Part shown: in pieces, positions 25,448 through 34,649 of the stretch
Layout of the letters: every line of letters begins with the position of its first letter
Numbering within the stretch: the first letter of the stretch is position 1
NCBI GenBank assembly: GCA_913052165.1
Contig: CAJXEC010000008.1
Span: forward strand, 1 to 41,808
DNA from: an uncultured Rhodospirillaceae bacterium
GTDB lineage: Bacteria; Pseudomonadota; Alphaproteobacteria; MPNO01; UBA2964
Direction of reading: 5' to 3'
DNA length: 41,808 nt
Translations under genes and position numbers: made by a program
The notes under the pieces: generated by a model
Seen by the model: the letters and a program-made list of their open reading frames with translations, nothing else
Told to the model about the DNA's origin: nothing
Database searches by the model: none

Positions 25448-26776
25448 ATGAAAATCGCGATAATCGGCGCCGGGTATGTCGGCCTTGTGTCCGGAGCTTG
25501 TTTTTCCGAATTTGGCGTTGAGGTTACTTGCGTGGACAAGGACGAAGAGAGAATTCGAGGCCTACGAGATGGGATATGCCCTATTTATGAACCTGGTCTG
25601 GATAATCTAATCTGTTCTAACACCGTTTCGGGCAGACTCCGCTTCTCTGTGGATCTGAAATCAGCCGTCGCGGATGCTGATATTGTTTTTATAGCGGTAG
25701 GCACGCCCAGTCGGAGGGGAGATGGATATGCAGACCTCACATTTGTCTATTCAGCGGCGGCAGAAATTGCTGAAGCGTTGGACGGGTACACCGTAGTCGT
25801 CACTAAATCCACGGTGCCAGTTGGAACAGGACGTGAAATTAAACGTATTGTGTATGAGATTGCCGACGAGGACACAATCGATGTGGTTTCTAACCCAGAA
25901 TTCCTACGTGAAGGAGCAGCTATAAATGATTTCATGCACCCTGATAGGGTGGTGATCGGGGCAGAGACTGAGCGTGCCCTTATGATGCTTCGAGAGCTTT
26001 ACAGACCCCTTTTTTTATCAGATACGCCCATTGTGGAGACGGACCTGGAGACCGCAGAGTTAATCAAATATGCCGCGAACACTTTTTTAGCGACAAAAAT
26101 TACCTTCATAAACGAATTCGCCGACTTATGTGAACGAATAGGGGCTAATATACAGGATGTTTCAAAGGGTATAGGATTAGACGGCCGCATTGGGGGCAAG
26201 TTTTTGCATGCGGGACCAGGCTATGGGGGGTCGTGTTTTCCGAAGGATACTTTGGCCCTCGTCAAAACAGCGGAGTCTGCGAACAGTCCGGTCAGAATTG
26301 TTGAGACCGTCGTGGACATTAATGAAAAACGAAAAATAAATATGGCCCATAAGATAATTGGCGCTTGCGGAGGCTCGGTTTCCGAAAAAACACTTGCTGT
26401 GCTTGGGCTGACATTCAAACCCAATACTGATGATATGCGCGATAGCCCCAGTCTTGCAATCATACCGGAGCTTCAGGCTAAAGGCGTAGCAAATGTCCGT
26501 GCCTATGATCCCCAAGGCATGAAAGAAGCGATGAATTTATTTCAAAATGTTGAATTTTGTTCGGGCCCGTACGAGGCGATGGTTGATGCAGACGCTCTAA
26601 TTATCCTTACAGAATGGAATGAGTTTAGAAGCTTGGACATAGGTCGCGTGCGCTCTTTGTTGAGGAGTCCTGTTATTGTCGACCTCAGAAATATATATGA
26701 CCCAATAAACATGAAGGACGCAGGTTTTGTGTATTTCAGTATTGGGAGAGCTCCAATTTTGCAGCCGGGGTCGTAA
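25448..26776 (+). CDS. ugd: UDP-glucose 6-dehydrogenase
   Basis: A 442-residue NAD-dependent enzyme that oxidises UDP-glucose twice to UDP-glucuronate. The N-terminal Rossmann motif is IIGAGYVGLVSGACFSEFG. VGTPSRRGDGYADL and STVPVGTG follow, and NPEFLREG starts the substrate region. The catalytic Cys is at 263 in GPGYGGSCFPKD. The C-terminal UDP-binding domain has LGLTFKPNTDDMRDSPS. Length is typical. It sits between galU and the phosphomutase, and its TAA overlaps the next ATG by one base (TAATG), so the operon is tight. UDP-glucuronate would feed acidic surface polysaccharide or UDP-sugar interconversion. Confidence 0.96.
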   Translation: MKIAIIGAGYVGLVSGACFSEFGVEVTCVDKDEERIRGLRDGICPIYEPGLDNLICSNTVSGRLRFSVDLKSAVADADIVFIAVGTPSRRGDGYADLTFVYSAAAEIAEALDGYTVVVTKSTVPVGTGREIKRIVYEIADEDTIDVVSNPEFLREGAAINDFMHPDRVVIGAETERALMMLRELYRPLFLSDTPIVETDLETAELIKYAANTFLATKITFINEFADLCERIGANIQDVSKGIGLDGRIGGKFLHAGPGYGGSCFPKDTLALVKTAESANSPVRIVETVVDINEKRKINMAHKIIGACGGSVSEKTLAVLGLTFKPNTDDMRDSPSLAIIPELQAKGVANVRAYDPQGMKEAMNLFQNVEFCSGPYEAMVDADALIILTEWNEFRSLDIGRVRSLLRSPVIVDLRNIYDPINMKDAGFVYFSIGRAPILQPGS

Positions 26777-28155
26777 TGGCAGCGCACGCACTCCACCAAT
26801 CCATTATGAGAGAGTACGATATTCGCGGAATTGTCGGGGAAACGCTCTCTGCGGAAGACGCGTATGCCATCGGTCGGTCTTTCGGGTCAATTGTGTCGCA
26901 AAATAGGGGACGGACCGTGGCAGTCGGATATGACGGACGTCACAGCAGTCCCGGTTTTGAAAAAGCGTTGGTTGATGGGCTGACCGATTGCGGTCTGGAA
27001 GTAATCAGGATCGGTTTGGGTGGTACGCCAATGCTATACTTTGCTGTCCATGACATGGCTGCCGACGCTGGCATTATGGTCTCGGGATCTCACAATCCGC
27101 CAGACTTTAACGGCTTTAAAATGGTCCTGTCTGGTAGACCATTTTTCGGTCCAGACATTCAGAACTTAGGGGCTGTTGCGGAAAAAAATGAGTGGGTTTC
27201 TGGGTCGGGTAACAGTCACAATTGCGAAATCATTGAAAAATATGTTGCCAGAATTCTCAATGATTACACAAGTCCCAGGGGACTTAAAGTGGCTTGGGAC
27301 TCGGGGAATGGTGCTGCTGGACCTGCAATGGAGAAGCTGATCGAAAGTTTGCCAGGGACTCACTACCCCCTAAACTCCGAAGTAAATGGTGATTTTCCTA
27401 ATCATCATCCAGACCCTACTGTTCCCGAGTGTTTAGAGCAGTTGCAAACAGAGGTGGCTGAGCGCAGCTGCGACGTAGGAATTGCTTTTGATGGGGATGG
27501 CGATCGAATAGGGGTGATAGACGACCAAGGGGAGATTCTTTGGGGGGATCAATTAATGGTGCTGTTTGCTGCTGATGTGCTTCGTTCAAAACCTAATTCG
27601 ACGATCATTGCGGATGTAAAAGCTAGCCAGATCCTATTCGATGAAATTTTGAAGATGGGCGGGAAACCAGAGATGTGGCGAACTGGTCACTCACTTATCA
27701 AGTCTAGAATGATAGAAACAGGAGCTCCACTAGCGGGTGAGATGAGCGGCCATATTTTTTTTGCTGATAAGTGGTTTGGCTTCGATGATGGGCTTTATGC
27801 AGCGGTAAGATTACTAAGTTATTTAGGAAAACAGAATAAGCCGCTTTCAGAAATCCGCGCAGAGCTGCCGGAAGTTTTTAATACCCCCGAGATAAGAATA
27901 GCTTGTGAAGATCACCGAAAGTTCGACGTTGTTAATAGCGTTCTGTCTTCGATCCGAGAGAGTAATGCTAAAATTATTGATGTTGACGGGATAAGAGTCC
28001 AAACCAATGATGGTTGGTGGTTACTTCGCGCATCAAATACCGAGCCTGTTTTGGTGGCCAGGTGTGAATCCAACAGCCAACGTGGATTACAAAGGTTGCA
28101 AGATACACTAAAGCATCAGTTATCGCGACATGGGGTCAAGACCTCCGCACTCTAA
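26776..28155 (+). CDS. Phosphomannomutase/phosphoglucomutase
   Basis: A 459-residue alpha-D-phosphohexomutase that interconverts hexose 6- and 1-phosphates through a phosphoserine. The active-site Ser is at 105 in MVSGSHNPPDFNGFKM. The magnesium loop is DGDGDRIGV, the sugar loop is GEMSGHIFF and the phosphate-binding loop near the end is RASNTEPVLV. GEMSGH is the form found in dual-specificity AlgC/ManB-like enzymes, so both glucose and mannose phosphates are probable substrates. It supplies glucose-1-phosphate to GalU, two genes upstream. The start overlaps the ugd stop. It converges with the D,D-carboxypeptidase gene across a short T-rich gap that includes a duplicated segment. Confidence 0.93.
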   Translation: MAAHALHQSIMREYDIRGIVGETLSAEDAYAIGRSFGSIVSQNRGRTVAVGYDGRHSSPGFEKALVDGLTDCGLEVIRIGLGGTPMLYFAVHDMAADAGIMVSGSHNPPDFNGFKMVLSGRPFFGPDIQNLGAVAEKNEWVSGSGNSHNCEIIEKYVARILNDYTSPRGLKVAWDSGNGAAGPAMEKLIESLPGTHYPLNSEVNGDFPNHHPDPTVPECLEQLQTEVAERSCDVGIAFDGDGDRIGVIDDQGEILWGDQLMVLFAADVLRSKPNSTIIADVKASQILFDEILKMGGKPEMWRTGHSLIKSRMIETGAPLAGEMSGHIFFADKWFGFDDGLYAAVRLLSYLGKQNKPLSEIRAELPEVFNTPEIRIACEDHRKFDVVNSVLSSIRESNAKIIDVDGIRVQTNDGWWLLRASNTEPVLVARCESNSQRGLQRLQDTLKHQLSRHGVKTSAL

Positions 28156-28170
28156 ATCTTTCATAAATAT

Positions 28171-28195
28171 TTTTTACTCGTTTTTTTTTTACTCG
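28171..28195. repeat. Short direct repeat at the pgm/carboxypeptidase convergence
   Basis: TTTTTACTCG occurs at 28171-28180 and again at 28186-28195, separated by five more T. The right copy covers the last codons and the stop of the carboxypeptidase gene on the minus strand. Slippage or a small tandem duplication in a homopolymer is the likely cause. Confidence 0.6.
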
Positions 28196-29331
28196 TTCTT
28201 GACTAGTTCACAACTGGTCCGCTCTCTAATAAGAATTTGACAAATATCTAAAGCTCTATCTTTGCTCATACCTAGAAACCTTGTTCGATAGAGCGTTTTA
28301 TTCGCCCTGAAGATTTTTTCTACGACCAGCGGTGTTTTGGCGAGTGATGTAAAAACTTGCATAGCTCTAGTCCCGGCACGTGACGCTTGTGAGAAAGTCA
28401 TGAAGGCCCCGATTTGAATGCCCCATGATTTTTCCGATGATTTTGATTGCTCGCTTAAAAGGGTTGGAAATCTTACCCTTTGATTGGCCCTGAACTGAGC
28501 ATTAGATAGTGCTAGCGCATTCCTTTTAACCATTTGATCGTGCCGGGACATCATTTTCACCGTTCGGCCTAAAAGCCTTATCATTTTGTTATCTCTTCTT
28601 GCAGTCGTTTTGCCTCCGAATATGACGCCAACCAGCCTACGGCCATCGCGTTGCACAGATACTGCAAGATTATAACCCGAGCTATTAATAAAGCCGGTTT
28701 TGATGCCATTTGTTCCTTTGTAACGCCTAAGAAGGTTATTGTGGTTTCGAAACTTTCTTCTGCCAAATTTGAATGTTTTCTGGGAGAAAAGCGAAAAATA
28801 TTTCGGGAAATTGCGCCAAATTGAAATAGACAGCCGGGCCATGTCTCTTGCTGTTGTCACTTGTCGGCGATGAGGTAGTCCAGATGCATTTTTAAATGTT
28901 GTGGCACTCATACCCAACTCTCGGGCTCGTTTGGTCATCAAAATAGCAAATCGTTTTTCGGTGCCGCTTATTGCTTCAGCTACAACCGTGGCAACGTCGT
29001 TGGCGGATTTTGTGATTAGTGCGTTAATCGCATCTTTAACTCTAATCTTTTGTCCCCTTTTAAGCCCCAGCCTTGACGGGGGGCGATTAGCGGCTCTGGC
29101 GGAAACCTCCAACCTTTGATTCAGCCCAAGCTGGCCGTTACGTAATTGTTCAAAAACTAAATAAAGGGTCATTATTTTTGCTAACGAGGCTGGATAAGTC
29201 CTCATGTCGGGATTTTCCGCATGAAGGATTGAGCCATTGGTCTCATCGACAATGATTGACGCATATTGCCGGGCATCAGCCGTGAATGCGATGAAAAGAA
29301 ACATCAGTGAAAAGATAGAGGAAATTAGCAA
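28189..29331 (-). CDS. D-alanyl-D-alanine carboxypeptidase with SPOR domain
   Basis: A 380-residue penicillin-binding enzyme (peptidase S11) that trims the terminal D-Ala of peptidoglycan. Motifs in order are SLAK with the nucleophile Ser49 and Lys52, SAN at 109-111 and KTG at 211-213. Residues 1-20 are a signal peptide ending in ADA. The C-terminal part (about 305-378), starting WGIQIGAFMTFSQASRAG, is a SPOR domain that binds denuded glycan at the division site. This S11-plus-SPOR build is common in Alphaproteobacteria. The start codon is TTG, supported by AGGA five bases upstream. An ATG nine codons later would leave too short a signal peptide. The gene stands alone on the minus strand. Confidence 0.92.
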   Translation of the reverse strand: MLISSIFSLMFLFIAFTADARQYASIIVDETNGSILHAENPDMRTYPASLAKIMTLYLVFEQLRNGQLGLNQRLEVSARAANRPPSRLGLKRGQKIRVKDAINALITKSANDVATVVAEAISGTEKRFAILMTKRARELGMSATTFKNASGLPHRRQVTTARDMARLSISIWRNFPKYFSLFSQKTFKFGRRKFRNHNNLLRRYKGTNGIKTGFINSSGYNLAVSVQRDGRRLVGVIFGGKTTARRDNKMIRLLGRTVKMMSRHDQMVKRNALALSNAQFRANQRVRFPTLLSEQSKSSEKSWGIQIGAFMTFSQASRAGTRAMQVFTSLAKTPLVVEKIFRANKTLYRTRFLGMSKDRALDICQILIRERTSCELVKNE

Positions 29332-29509
29332 TTTCTTCCTGACCGTTGACCCTTAAAGCATGGTGAAATCAGCCACAGACAACCAGTAAAATATTGGAGT
29401 GCCTAAGAATCTTCAACACACGCTGGTTTTTTTACAGGGAGGTGCCTACCTTACCATTACTAGATATTTTTATTAGTCCTATTTTAAGTTTGTCGCTGAG
29501 CTTTGTTGT

Positions 29510-29537
29510 TTGACCTTACGTCTGGTTTCAATATTAT
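29510..29537 (+). promoter_or_regulatory. Sigma-70-type promoter candidate for clpS-clpA
   Basis: TTGACC at 29510-29515 and TATTAT at 29532-29537 are separated by 16 bases. Transcription would begin near 29544, about 50 bases before the clpS start. It lies in the 265-base gap between two divergent genes, where a plus-strand promoter is required. Confidence 0.45.
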
Positions 29538-29596
29538 TTAAATGCTGCGTTCGTTGAGGTGATTGAAAGGAAAGTTTTCTGTTTTTTAATCTAAAA

Positions 29597-29929
29597 ATGG
29601 GCAATGAAGATCTTGACGATAATCAAGGCAATAATTCGGGCACCGGAGTAGTCCTTGAATCAAAGCCTAAAACCAAGAAACCTTCGATGTACCGGGTTGT
29701 AATGCTAAACGACGACTATACGCCGATGGAATTTGTTGTGATGGTTCTTGAAAGAGTATTCTCGAAAGCTAATGAAGAGGCTATAAAAATCATGCTGCAT
29801 GTGCATCAAAAAGGTGTTGGGATTTGCGGGGTCTATACCTTTGAGGTAGCTGAAACAAAGGTCGGTCAGGTGATGGAGTTAGCGAAAGAGCACCAGCATC
29901 CCCTCCAATGCACGTTAGAAAAGGAATAA
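29597..29929 (+). CDS. clpS: ATP-dependent Clp protease adaptor ClpS
   Basis: A 110-residue adaptor that delivers N-end-rule substrates to ClpAP. A flexible polar N-terminus (about 1-27) precedes the folded core: [20 protein letters not shown] with the conserved NDD that binds the substrate amino group, then the [19 protein letters not shown] region, and the hydrophobic pocket residues in the usual places. clpA follows after three bases, with its own AAGGA site. The aat gene, which makes N-end-rule signals by adding Leu or Phe, is at 36273-36923, so both ends of this pathway are in the window. The sequence before the ATG has no good ribosome site, so the start could be slightly different. Confidence 0.96.
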   Translation: MGNEDLDDNQGNNSGTGVVLESKPKTKKPSMYRVVMLNDDYTPMEFVVMVLERVFSKANEEAIKIMLHVHQKGVGICGVYTFEVAETKVGQVMELAKEHQHPLQCTLEKE

Positions 29930-29932
29930 GTT

Positions 29933-32254
29933 ATGCTTTCTCGTAATTTGGAAAGGAGCCTTCATCAGGCTCTGGCTCTCGCAAAGGAACGTAGTCACGA
30001 ATTCGCGACTTTGGAGCACCTTCTTTTATCACTCACGGACGATACAGATTGTATTGCGGTATTGAAGGCTTGTGGGGTAGTCATCGGCAAACTCAAAGAG
30101 CAATTATCTGATTATCTGGATAACGAACTCAACAACATGGTGATTAACAGGAATGAGGACCCAAAGCCAACTTCTAGTTTTCAGAGAGTAATCCAAAGAG
30201 CGGCGATCCATGTTCAGACATCCGGTAGGCAAGAGGTGACCGGCGCTAATGTTCTTGTAGCTATGTTTTCCGAGAGGGAGTCGCATGCCGTATTTTTTCT
30301 GCAAGAGCAGGATATGTCACGGTTTGACGCGGTGAATTATATATCTCACGGGATTGCAAAAGTGCCAGGTGGATCTCAAGAGAGAGTGCCGCATGGAGCG
30401 GACGAAGAGGCTGAGCAGGAAGTCGAGAATACAAAGGAGAAGCTTGAAGCCCTGAAGGCCTATTGCGTCGATTTAAACCAAAAAGCAAGAGATGGAAAAA
30501 TCGATCCCCTGATTGGAAGGTCTCAAGAGATAGAACGGACTATTCAGGTGCTCTGTCGGAGAACGAAAAATAACCCTTTATACGTTGGTGATGCCGGAGT
30601 CGGGAAGACGGCGTTGGCAGAAGGTTTGGCTTTTAGGATCGTAAAAGGGGAGGTCCCTGATGTTTTAGCGGACGCAATTATATATTCGGTGGATATGGGA
30701 GCTCTTCTGGCTGGCACTCGTTATCGTGGCGATTTTGAAGAACGATTAAAAGCTGTGATTAATGAGATCGACACCTGTGAGAATGCAATTTTATTTATAG
30801 ATGAGATCCATACCGTTATCGGGGCTGGAGCAACAAGTGGTGGTTCCATGGATGCTTCAAATTTACTGAAGCCGGCGTTGCAAAATGGATCACTTAAATG
30901 TATCGGCTCCACAACTTACAAGGAATATAGATCTTATTTCGAGAAAGACAGGGCTTTGGTCCGTCGTTTCCAAAAGATTGATGTCGATGAACCATCGATT
31001 GATGATGCGGTAAAGATTCTGCGCGGACTTAAGCCTTACTACGAAAAACACCATAGAGTACGTTATACAGCTGAGGCTATCAGAACGGCTGTCGAATTGG
31101 CTGCCCGGTATATAAATGATCGAAAATTACCAGACAAAGCCATCGACGTGATTGATGAGGTTGGAGCAGCACAGAAATTATTACCGGAAAGTAAGAGAAA
31201 GAAGATGATAGGGGTGAAAGATGTGGAAGCGGTCGTAGCAAAAATCGCTCGAATTCCCCCCAAAAGTGTCTCGAGAGAGGACCAAAAAACATTGCTTAAC
31301 CTTGAGCGTGATTTAAAAACAGTTGTATTTGGGCAGACACTGGCAATCGAATCGATTTCGACAGCCATAAAGATGTCCCGTGCTGGGCTCAGAGAGCCCG
31401 AGAAACCGATTGGCTGCTACTTGTTTTCTGGCCCAACTGGGGTCGGTAAGACAGAGGTGGCCAAACAACTTGCGCTTACAATGGGAATCGAGTTGGTCAG
31501 ATTCGATATGTCTGAATATATGGAAAGGCACACGGTATCCCGATTAATAGGGGCCCCTCCTGGTTATGTCGGCTTTGACCAAGGCGGGTTGCTTACGGAT
31601 GCGATTGATCAACATCCTCATGCTGTGCTTTTGCTCGATGAAATTGAAAAAGCTCACCCAGACCTATTCAATATTCTTCTCCAGGTAATGGACCACGGAA
31701 AATTGACTGATCACAATGGAAAGCATGTTGATTTCAGAAATGTTATACTCATTATGACGACTAATGCCGGAGCCTCAGAGTTGGCAAAAGAAGCCATAGG
31801 TATTGGTCGGGGAAAACGAGAGGGCGATGACCAAGAGGCTATAAAAAATCTGTTTACTCCAGAGTTTCGTAATCGACTAGACGCGACTGTGAGTTTTTCT
31901 CCTCTTCCCCCAGATGTTGTCACTCTTGTAGTTGATAAATTCATTATGCAGTTGGAAGCACAACTTGAAAGTCGAGGCGTGACCTTTGATCTCGATGGAG
32001 CGGCAAAGGATTGGCTAGTTCGAGAGGGTTATGATGAACAATTTGGGGCAAGGCCCATGGCCCGTATAATACAAGAGCATATAAAAAAGCCTCTAGCAGA
32101 TGAACTCTTATTCGGGAAATTAGAAAACGGTGGTATAGTGAAAATTAGTGTTAGCGATGGAAGGCTGCAGTTAAACATTAAAACAGCTCCTCCAGGTAAA
32201 GGTGATAGAAGCAAGATCAGAAGAAAGCAAAAGGGCGTATCTGTGACAGCTTAG
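29933..32254 (+). CDS. clpA: ATP-dependent Clp protease ATP-binding subunit ClpA
   Basis: A 773-residue AAA+ unfoldase that feeds substrates to the ClpP protease. The N-terminal Clp_N double repeat (about 1-150) binds ClpS. The first AAA domain has Walker A GDAGVGKTALAEG near residue 219 and Walker B ILFIDEIHTV. The second has GPTGVGKTEVAKQ near 500 and VLLLDEIEKAHPD. The D2 small domain contains a ClpP-binding loop: IGIGRGKREGD includes an IG-type sequence near the expected position. Length is close to E. coli ClpA (758). The M-domain of ClpB is absent, which separates it from the disaggregase. It is the last gene before a convergent FemAB-like gene with a one-base gap. Confidence 0.97.
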   Translation: MLSRNLERSLHQALALAKERSHEFATLEHLLLSLTDDTDCIAVLKACGVVIGKLKEQLSDYLDNELNNMVINRNEDPKPTSSFQRVIQRAAIHVQTSGRQEVTGANVLVAMFSERESHAVFFLQEQDMSRFDAVNYISHGIAKVPGGSQERVPHGADEEAEQEVENTKEKLEALKAYCVDLNQKARDGKIDPLIGRSQEIERTIQVLCRRTKNNPLYVGDAGVGKTALAEGLAFRIVKGEVPDVLADAIIYSVDMGALLAGTRYRGDFEERLKAVINEIDTCENAILFIDEIHTVIGAGATSGGSMDASNLLKPALQNGSLKCIGSTTYKEYRSYFEKDRALVRRFQKIDVDEPSIDDAVKILRGLKPYYEKHHRVRYTAEAIRTAVELAARYINDRKLPDKAIDVIDEVGAAQKLLPESKRKKMIGVKDVEAVVAKIARIPPKSVSREDQKTLLNLERDLKTVVFGQTLAIESISTAIKMSRAGLREPEKPIGCYLFSGPTGVGKTEVAKQLALTMGIELVRFDMSEYMERHTVSRLIGAPPGYVGFDQGGLLTDAIDQHPHAVLLLDEIEKAHPDLFNILLQVMDHGKLTDHNGKHVDFRNVILIMTTNAGASELAKEAIGIGRGKREGDDQEAIKNLFTPEFRNRLDATVSFSPLPPDVVTLVVDKFIMQLEAQLESRGVTFDLDGAAKDWLVREGYDEQFGARPMARIIQEHIKKPLADELLFGKLENGGIVKISVSDGRLQLNIKTAPPGKGDRSKIRRKQKGVSVTA

Positions 32255-32255
32255 G

Positions 32256-33413
32256 TTAACTTTGTTTATATGGGGACCGGCTTTTTTCCAAGAAAAGCAT
32301 CTCTGCCAGAATTTCTTTTTGTTCTTGATCTAAAAATTTTGAGACAGCCTCCTTAAAACGGTCATGCTTGATCCAGTGAGCACTAAATGTTTCCGAGGGG
32401 AGGTACCCACGGCTTATTTTATGCGGTCCTTGAGCTCCGGCCTCTACCCTTCTCAATTTTTCTTCGATCGCATAGTCAATCGCTCTATAGAAACACAATT
32501 CGAAATAAAGCATGGGCCACTGGACGCTACAGCCCCAATTGCGACCATATAACGCTTCTCTCCCTCTCAAATTAAGCGCAGCGGCTATTGGTTCTCGGTT
32601 TTTAGTCGCAAAAAAAAGTACAAGTTTCTCGGCCAAGCGCTCCCTTAATATGGAGAAAAAATCCCGGTTTAGGTAAGCGTGAGCCCATTTTTTGTCTACG
32701 GTGTTGAGATAAAAATCGTAAAAAGCATCCAAGTGACTTTCTTTGAGGTCTATACCGGATAGTGTCTCTATTTTAATACCCTCGTTCGCAGCCCTGCGTT
32801 CTTTTCGAATTGCTTTCCGCTTTCTCGATGTCAAATTGTCGAGAAAATCATCAAAATTAGAGTAACCCTGGTTATACCAGTGAAATTGCTTTCCAAGCCG
32901 TTTTAAAAATCCAGAATTTGAGAAGAAACGGTATTCCTGTTTATTGCAAAAAGTGATGTGTAAGGACGACACGCGCTTTGCCGAAACATAATCTTTTAGC
33001 CCTGAAATAAGACTGGTTCGTGCATAATCTAGATCTTCTCCGTCGCGGACCAATAACCGAGGTCCGGTGACAGGAGTAAATGGGACGGCCACTTGAAGCT
33101 TGGGATAGTAGTTGCCACCAGCTCGTTCGTAGGCCTCTGCCCACCCCCAGTCAAAAACATATTCACCATAGGAATGATTTTTAAGGTAACAGGGGACAGC
33201 AGCTTGAAGTACGCCGTCTCCACTTTTTGCAATAATGTGTTGGGGTAGCCAACCTGTTTCGGCACAAACCGAGCCACTGTCCTCCAAGGCTGAGAGAAAC
33301 TCGTAGGATACGAAAGGGTTGGATTCACCGGCACATGCGTTCCAGTCTTGACTCGAGATTGAGCCTAAGCCGTTGATTACCCCAAGGGTTAGCGATTTCT
33401 TACTTGCGGCCAT
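32256..33413 (-). CDS. FemAB-like/GNAT N-acyltransferase family protein (DUF482)
   Basis: A 385-residue protein of the family often labelled peptidogalycan-biosynthesis or GNAT-like, with the FemAB fold. Recognisable parts are the N-terminal NPFVSYEFLSALEDSG, the middle FDWGWAEAYERAGGNYYPKL and PFTPVTGPRLL, then a basic stretch SRKRKAIRKERR and the C-terminal ALNLRGREALYGRNWG. The last 60 residues include EAGAQGPHKISRGYLP, a typical family end. It may transfer an acyl or aminoacyl group in envelope building, but no substrate is known to me. No signal peptide is visible, so it should be cytoplasmic. The RidA gene ends two bases upstream of its start on the same strand, so both are probably one operon. 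Confidence 0.88.
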   Translation of the reverse strand: MAASKKSLTLGVINGLGSISSQDWNACAGESNPFVSYEFLSALEDSGSVCAETGWLPQHIIAKSGDGVLQAAVPCYLKNHSYGEYVFDWGWAEAYERAGGNYYPKLQVAVPFTPVTGPRLLVRDGEDLDYARTSLISGLKDYVSAKRVSSLHITFCNKQEYRFFSNSGFLKRLGKQFHWYNQGYSNFDDFLDNLTSRKRKAIRKERRAANEGIKIETLSGIDLKESHLDAFYDFYLNTVDKKWAHAYLNRDFFSILRERLAEKLVLFFATKNREPIAAALNLRGREALYGRNWGCSVQWPMLYFELCFYRAIDYAIEEKLRRVEAGAQGPHKISRGYLPSETFSAHWIKHDRFKEAVSKFLDQEQKEILAEMLFLEKSRSPYKQS

Positions 33414-33415
33414 TT

Positions 33416-33880
33416 TTACCGGATTTCAAATATCCCATCCACTTCTACTGCGGCATTCCTAGGCAGACAATGGGCGCACACCGCAAACCGCGCATGCTTA
33501 CCTTTCTCTCCAAATATTTCAATGAATAAGTCTGAAGCCCCATTGATTACTCGAGGTGCATCTACGAAGTCTGACGTCGAATTTACAAAGCCACCTAGTT
33601 TTACAACCTGTTCTAACCTATCCAAAGACCCATTACACGCTCTCTGCAGGTGAGAGATTATATTTAAAGCACAAACCTTGGCAGCGAGCTGTCCTTCTTC
33701 AATTTCCAAATCCTGACCAAGTTTGCCAGAGATAAGATTGCCATTATCAATTGAGATCTGACCCGAGATAAATACAAGATTTCCGCTTTTCGCATAGGGA
33801 ACATAATTCGCAGATGGCAGCGGGCTATCTGGTATGGTAACCCCCAGATCCTGGAGCCTTTGATCAACTGTTTTAATCAT
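33416..33880 (-). CDS. RidA/YjgF family protein
   Basis: A 154-residue enamine/imine deaminase-family protein, which removes reactive 2-aminoacrylate and similar intermediates. Landmarks are the N-terminal ANYVPYAKSGNLVFISGQI, the middle KVCALNIISHL and the C-terminal ARFAVCAHCLPRNAAVEVDG, whose Arg contacts the substrate carboxylate in the active RidA group. It belongs to the longer RidA subfamily, where proteins are about 150 residues, rather than the archetypal 128-residue RidA. It lies directly before the FemAB-like gene. No strong ribosome site is seen before the ATG. Confidence 0.9.
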   Translation of the reverse strand: MIKTVDQRLQDLGVTIPDSPLPSANYVPYAKSGNLVFISGQISIDNGNLISGKLGQDLEIEEGQLAAKVCALNIISHLQRACNGSLDRLEQVVKLGGFVNSTSDFVDAPRVINGASDLFIEIFGEKGKHARFAVCAHCLPRNAAVEVDGIFEIR

Positions 33881-34256
33881 TTTTTAAAACTTGATTGAAG
33901 GTTTAACTTTGGCCTGAATAACGATCATATATAATTTTTTGAGTCAAAAACACTGTTTCTTTGCGGAGTTTTATGAGCCTTTGTAAAATTTTTTGAATAA
34001 AGCTCCGAATTGAAACGGTCAGGAAAAACAAACTTTGGCACATCGCCTTGAAATTTAAGTCTACCCTGAGAGCATCATCTGCAACATGCTGGGTTTTTTT
34101 CAAACAATCGTGTCCCTCCTGGGCGTAAATTTTTTATTAAGTGTGACCAGTGAGTAAAAAAAGGCGATTAAATGGTTACTTCCAACAAATAGTGTTCTGG
34201 ATGAATTCAAAAAAAAATGTGTTATACTGAATCACAAGAATAATCTGAGGTTTGAA
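33881..34256. other. Divergent intergenic stretch between RidA and NDUFA12
   Basis: This 376-base AT-rich gap separates genes reading apart, so promoters for both must be here. For the plus-strand gene a TATACT at 34223-34228 is a reasonable -10, about 29 bases before the ATG, but no clear -35 is seen. A weak hairpin AGCAT/ATGCT at 34071-34090 is followed by GGGTTTTTTT (plus strand) and could end a short plus-strand RNA, though no gene lies upstream of it. A 66-codon minus frame (33903-34103) does not look coding. Confidence 0.4.
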
Positions 34257-34637
34257 ATGTCTATCGGCACTCGCTTGTTAACATGGATTTCAGGAACTTT
34301 TGTAGGTGAGGATGAACTTGGAAATCGTTATTTCAAAGACCTGAAACATACCAGGAATGGAAGAGAGAAACGTTGGGTCATCTATAAAAATCAGGCGGAC
34401 GGGTCAGCCGTATCGGCGGCATGGCACGGGTGGTTACATCATCGAACCGATTTAACCCCAAACGACACGGGGGTTAGGGCTCTAAAGTGGCAACGAATGC
34501 ATGAGGTCAATCCCACAGGCACAGATACAGCCTATAGACAACCCGGCCACGTTCTGAATAAAGGTGAACGTACCAAGGCGTCTGGTGATTACCAGGCTTG
34601 GCAGCCCATCGAAGAGAATCGCTCGAAGGGTCTATAG
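34257..34637 (+). CDS. NADH:ubiquinone oxidoreductase subunit NDUFA12
   Basis: A 126-residue accessory subunit of respiratory complex I, shared by mitochondria and Alphaproteobacteria (bovine B17.2). It lies on the peripheral arm facing the cytoplasm. The family pattern is clear: GTFVGEDELGNRYFKD near the start, RWVIYK, then WHGWLHHRTDLTP and a proline-rich tail. It helps to place the source organism in Alphaproteobacteria. Gene order NDUFA12-mlaD on the same strand is common in that class. A GAGG ribosome site lies six bases before the ATG. The start is not in doubt because upstream in-frame sequence does not match. Confidence 0.95.
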   Translation: MSIGTRLLTWISGTFVGEDELGNRYFKDLKHTRNGREKRWVIYKNQADGSAVSAAWHGWLHHRTDLTPNDTGVRALKWQRMHEVNPTGTDTAYRQPGHVLNKGERTKASGDYQAWQPIEENRSKGL

Positions 34638-34649
34638 GTAACGCGATAT

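Noticed and set aside
34068-34100. Hairpin plus T run as a terminator
   Set aside because: The stem has only five base pairs with a ten-base loop, and no plus-strand gene lies upstream. It is kept only as a note in the intergenic entry.
33903-34103. A 66-codon minus-strand frame before the RidA gene's upstream region
   Set aside because: AT-rich and without motif or ribosome site. It lies in a gap that must hold promoters.
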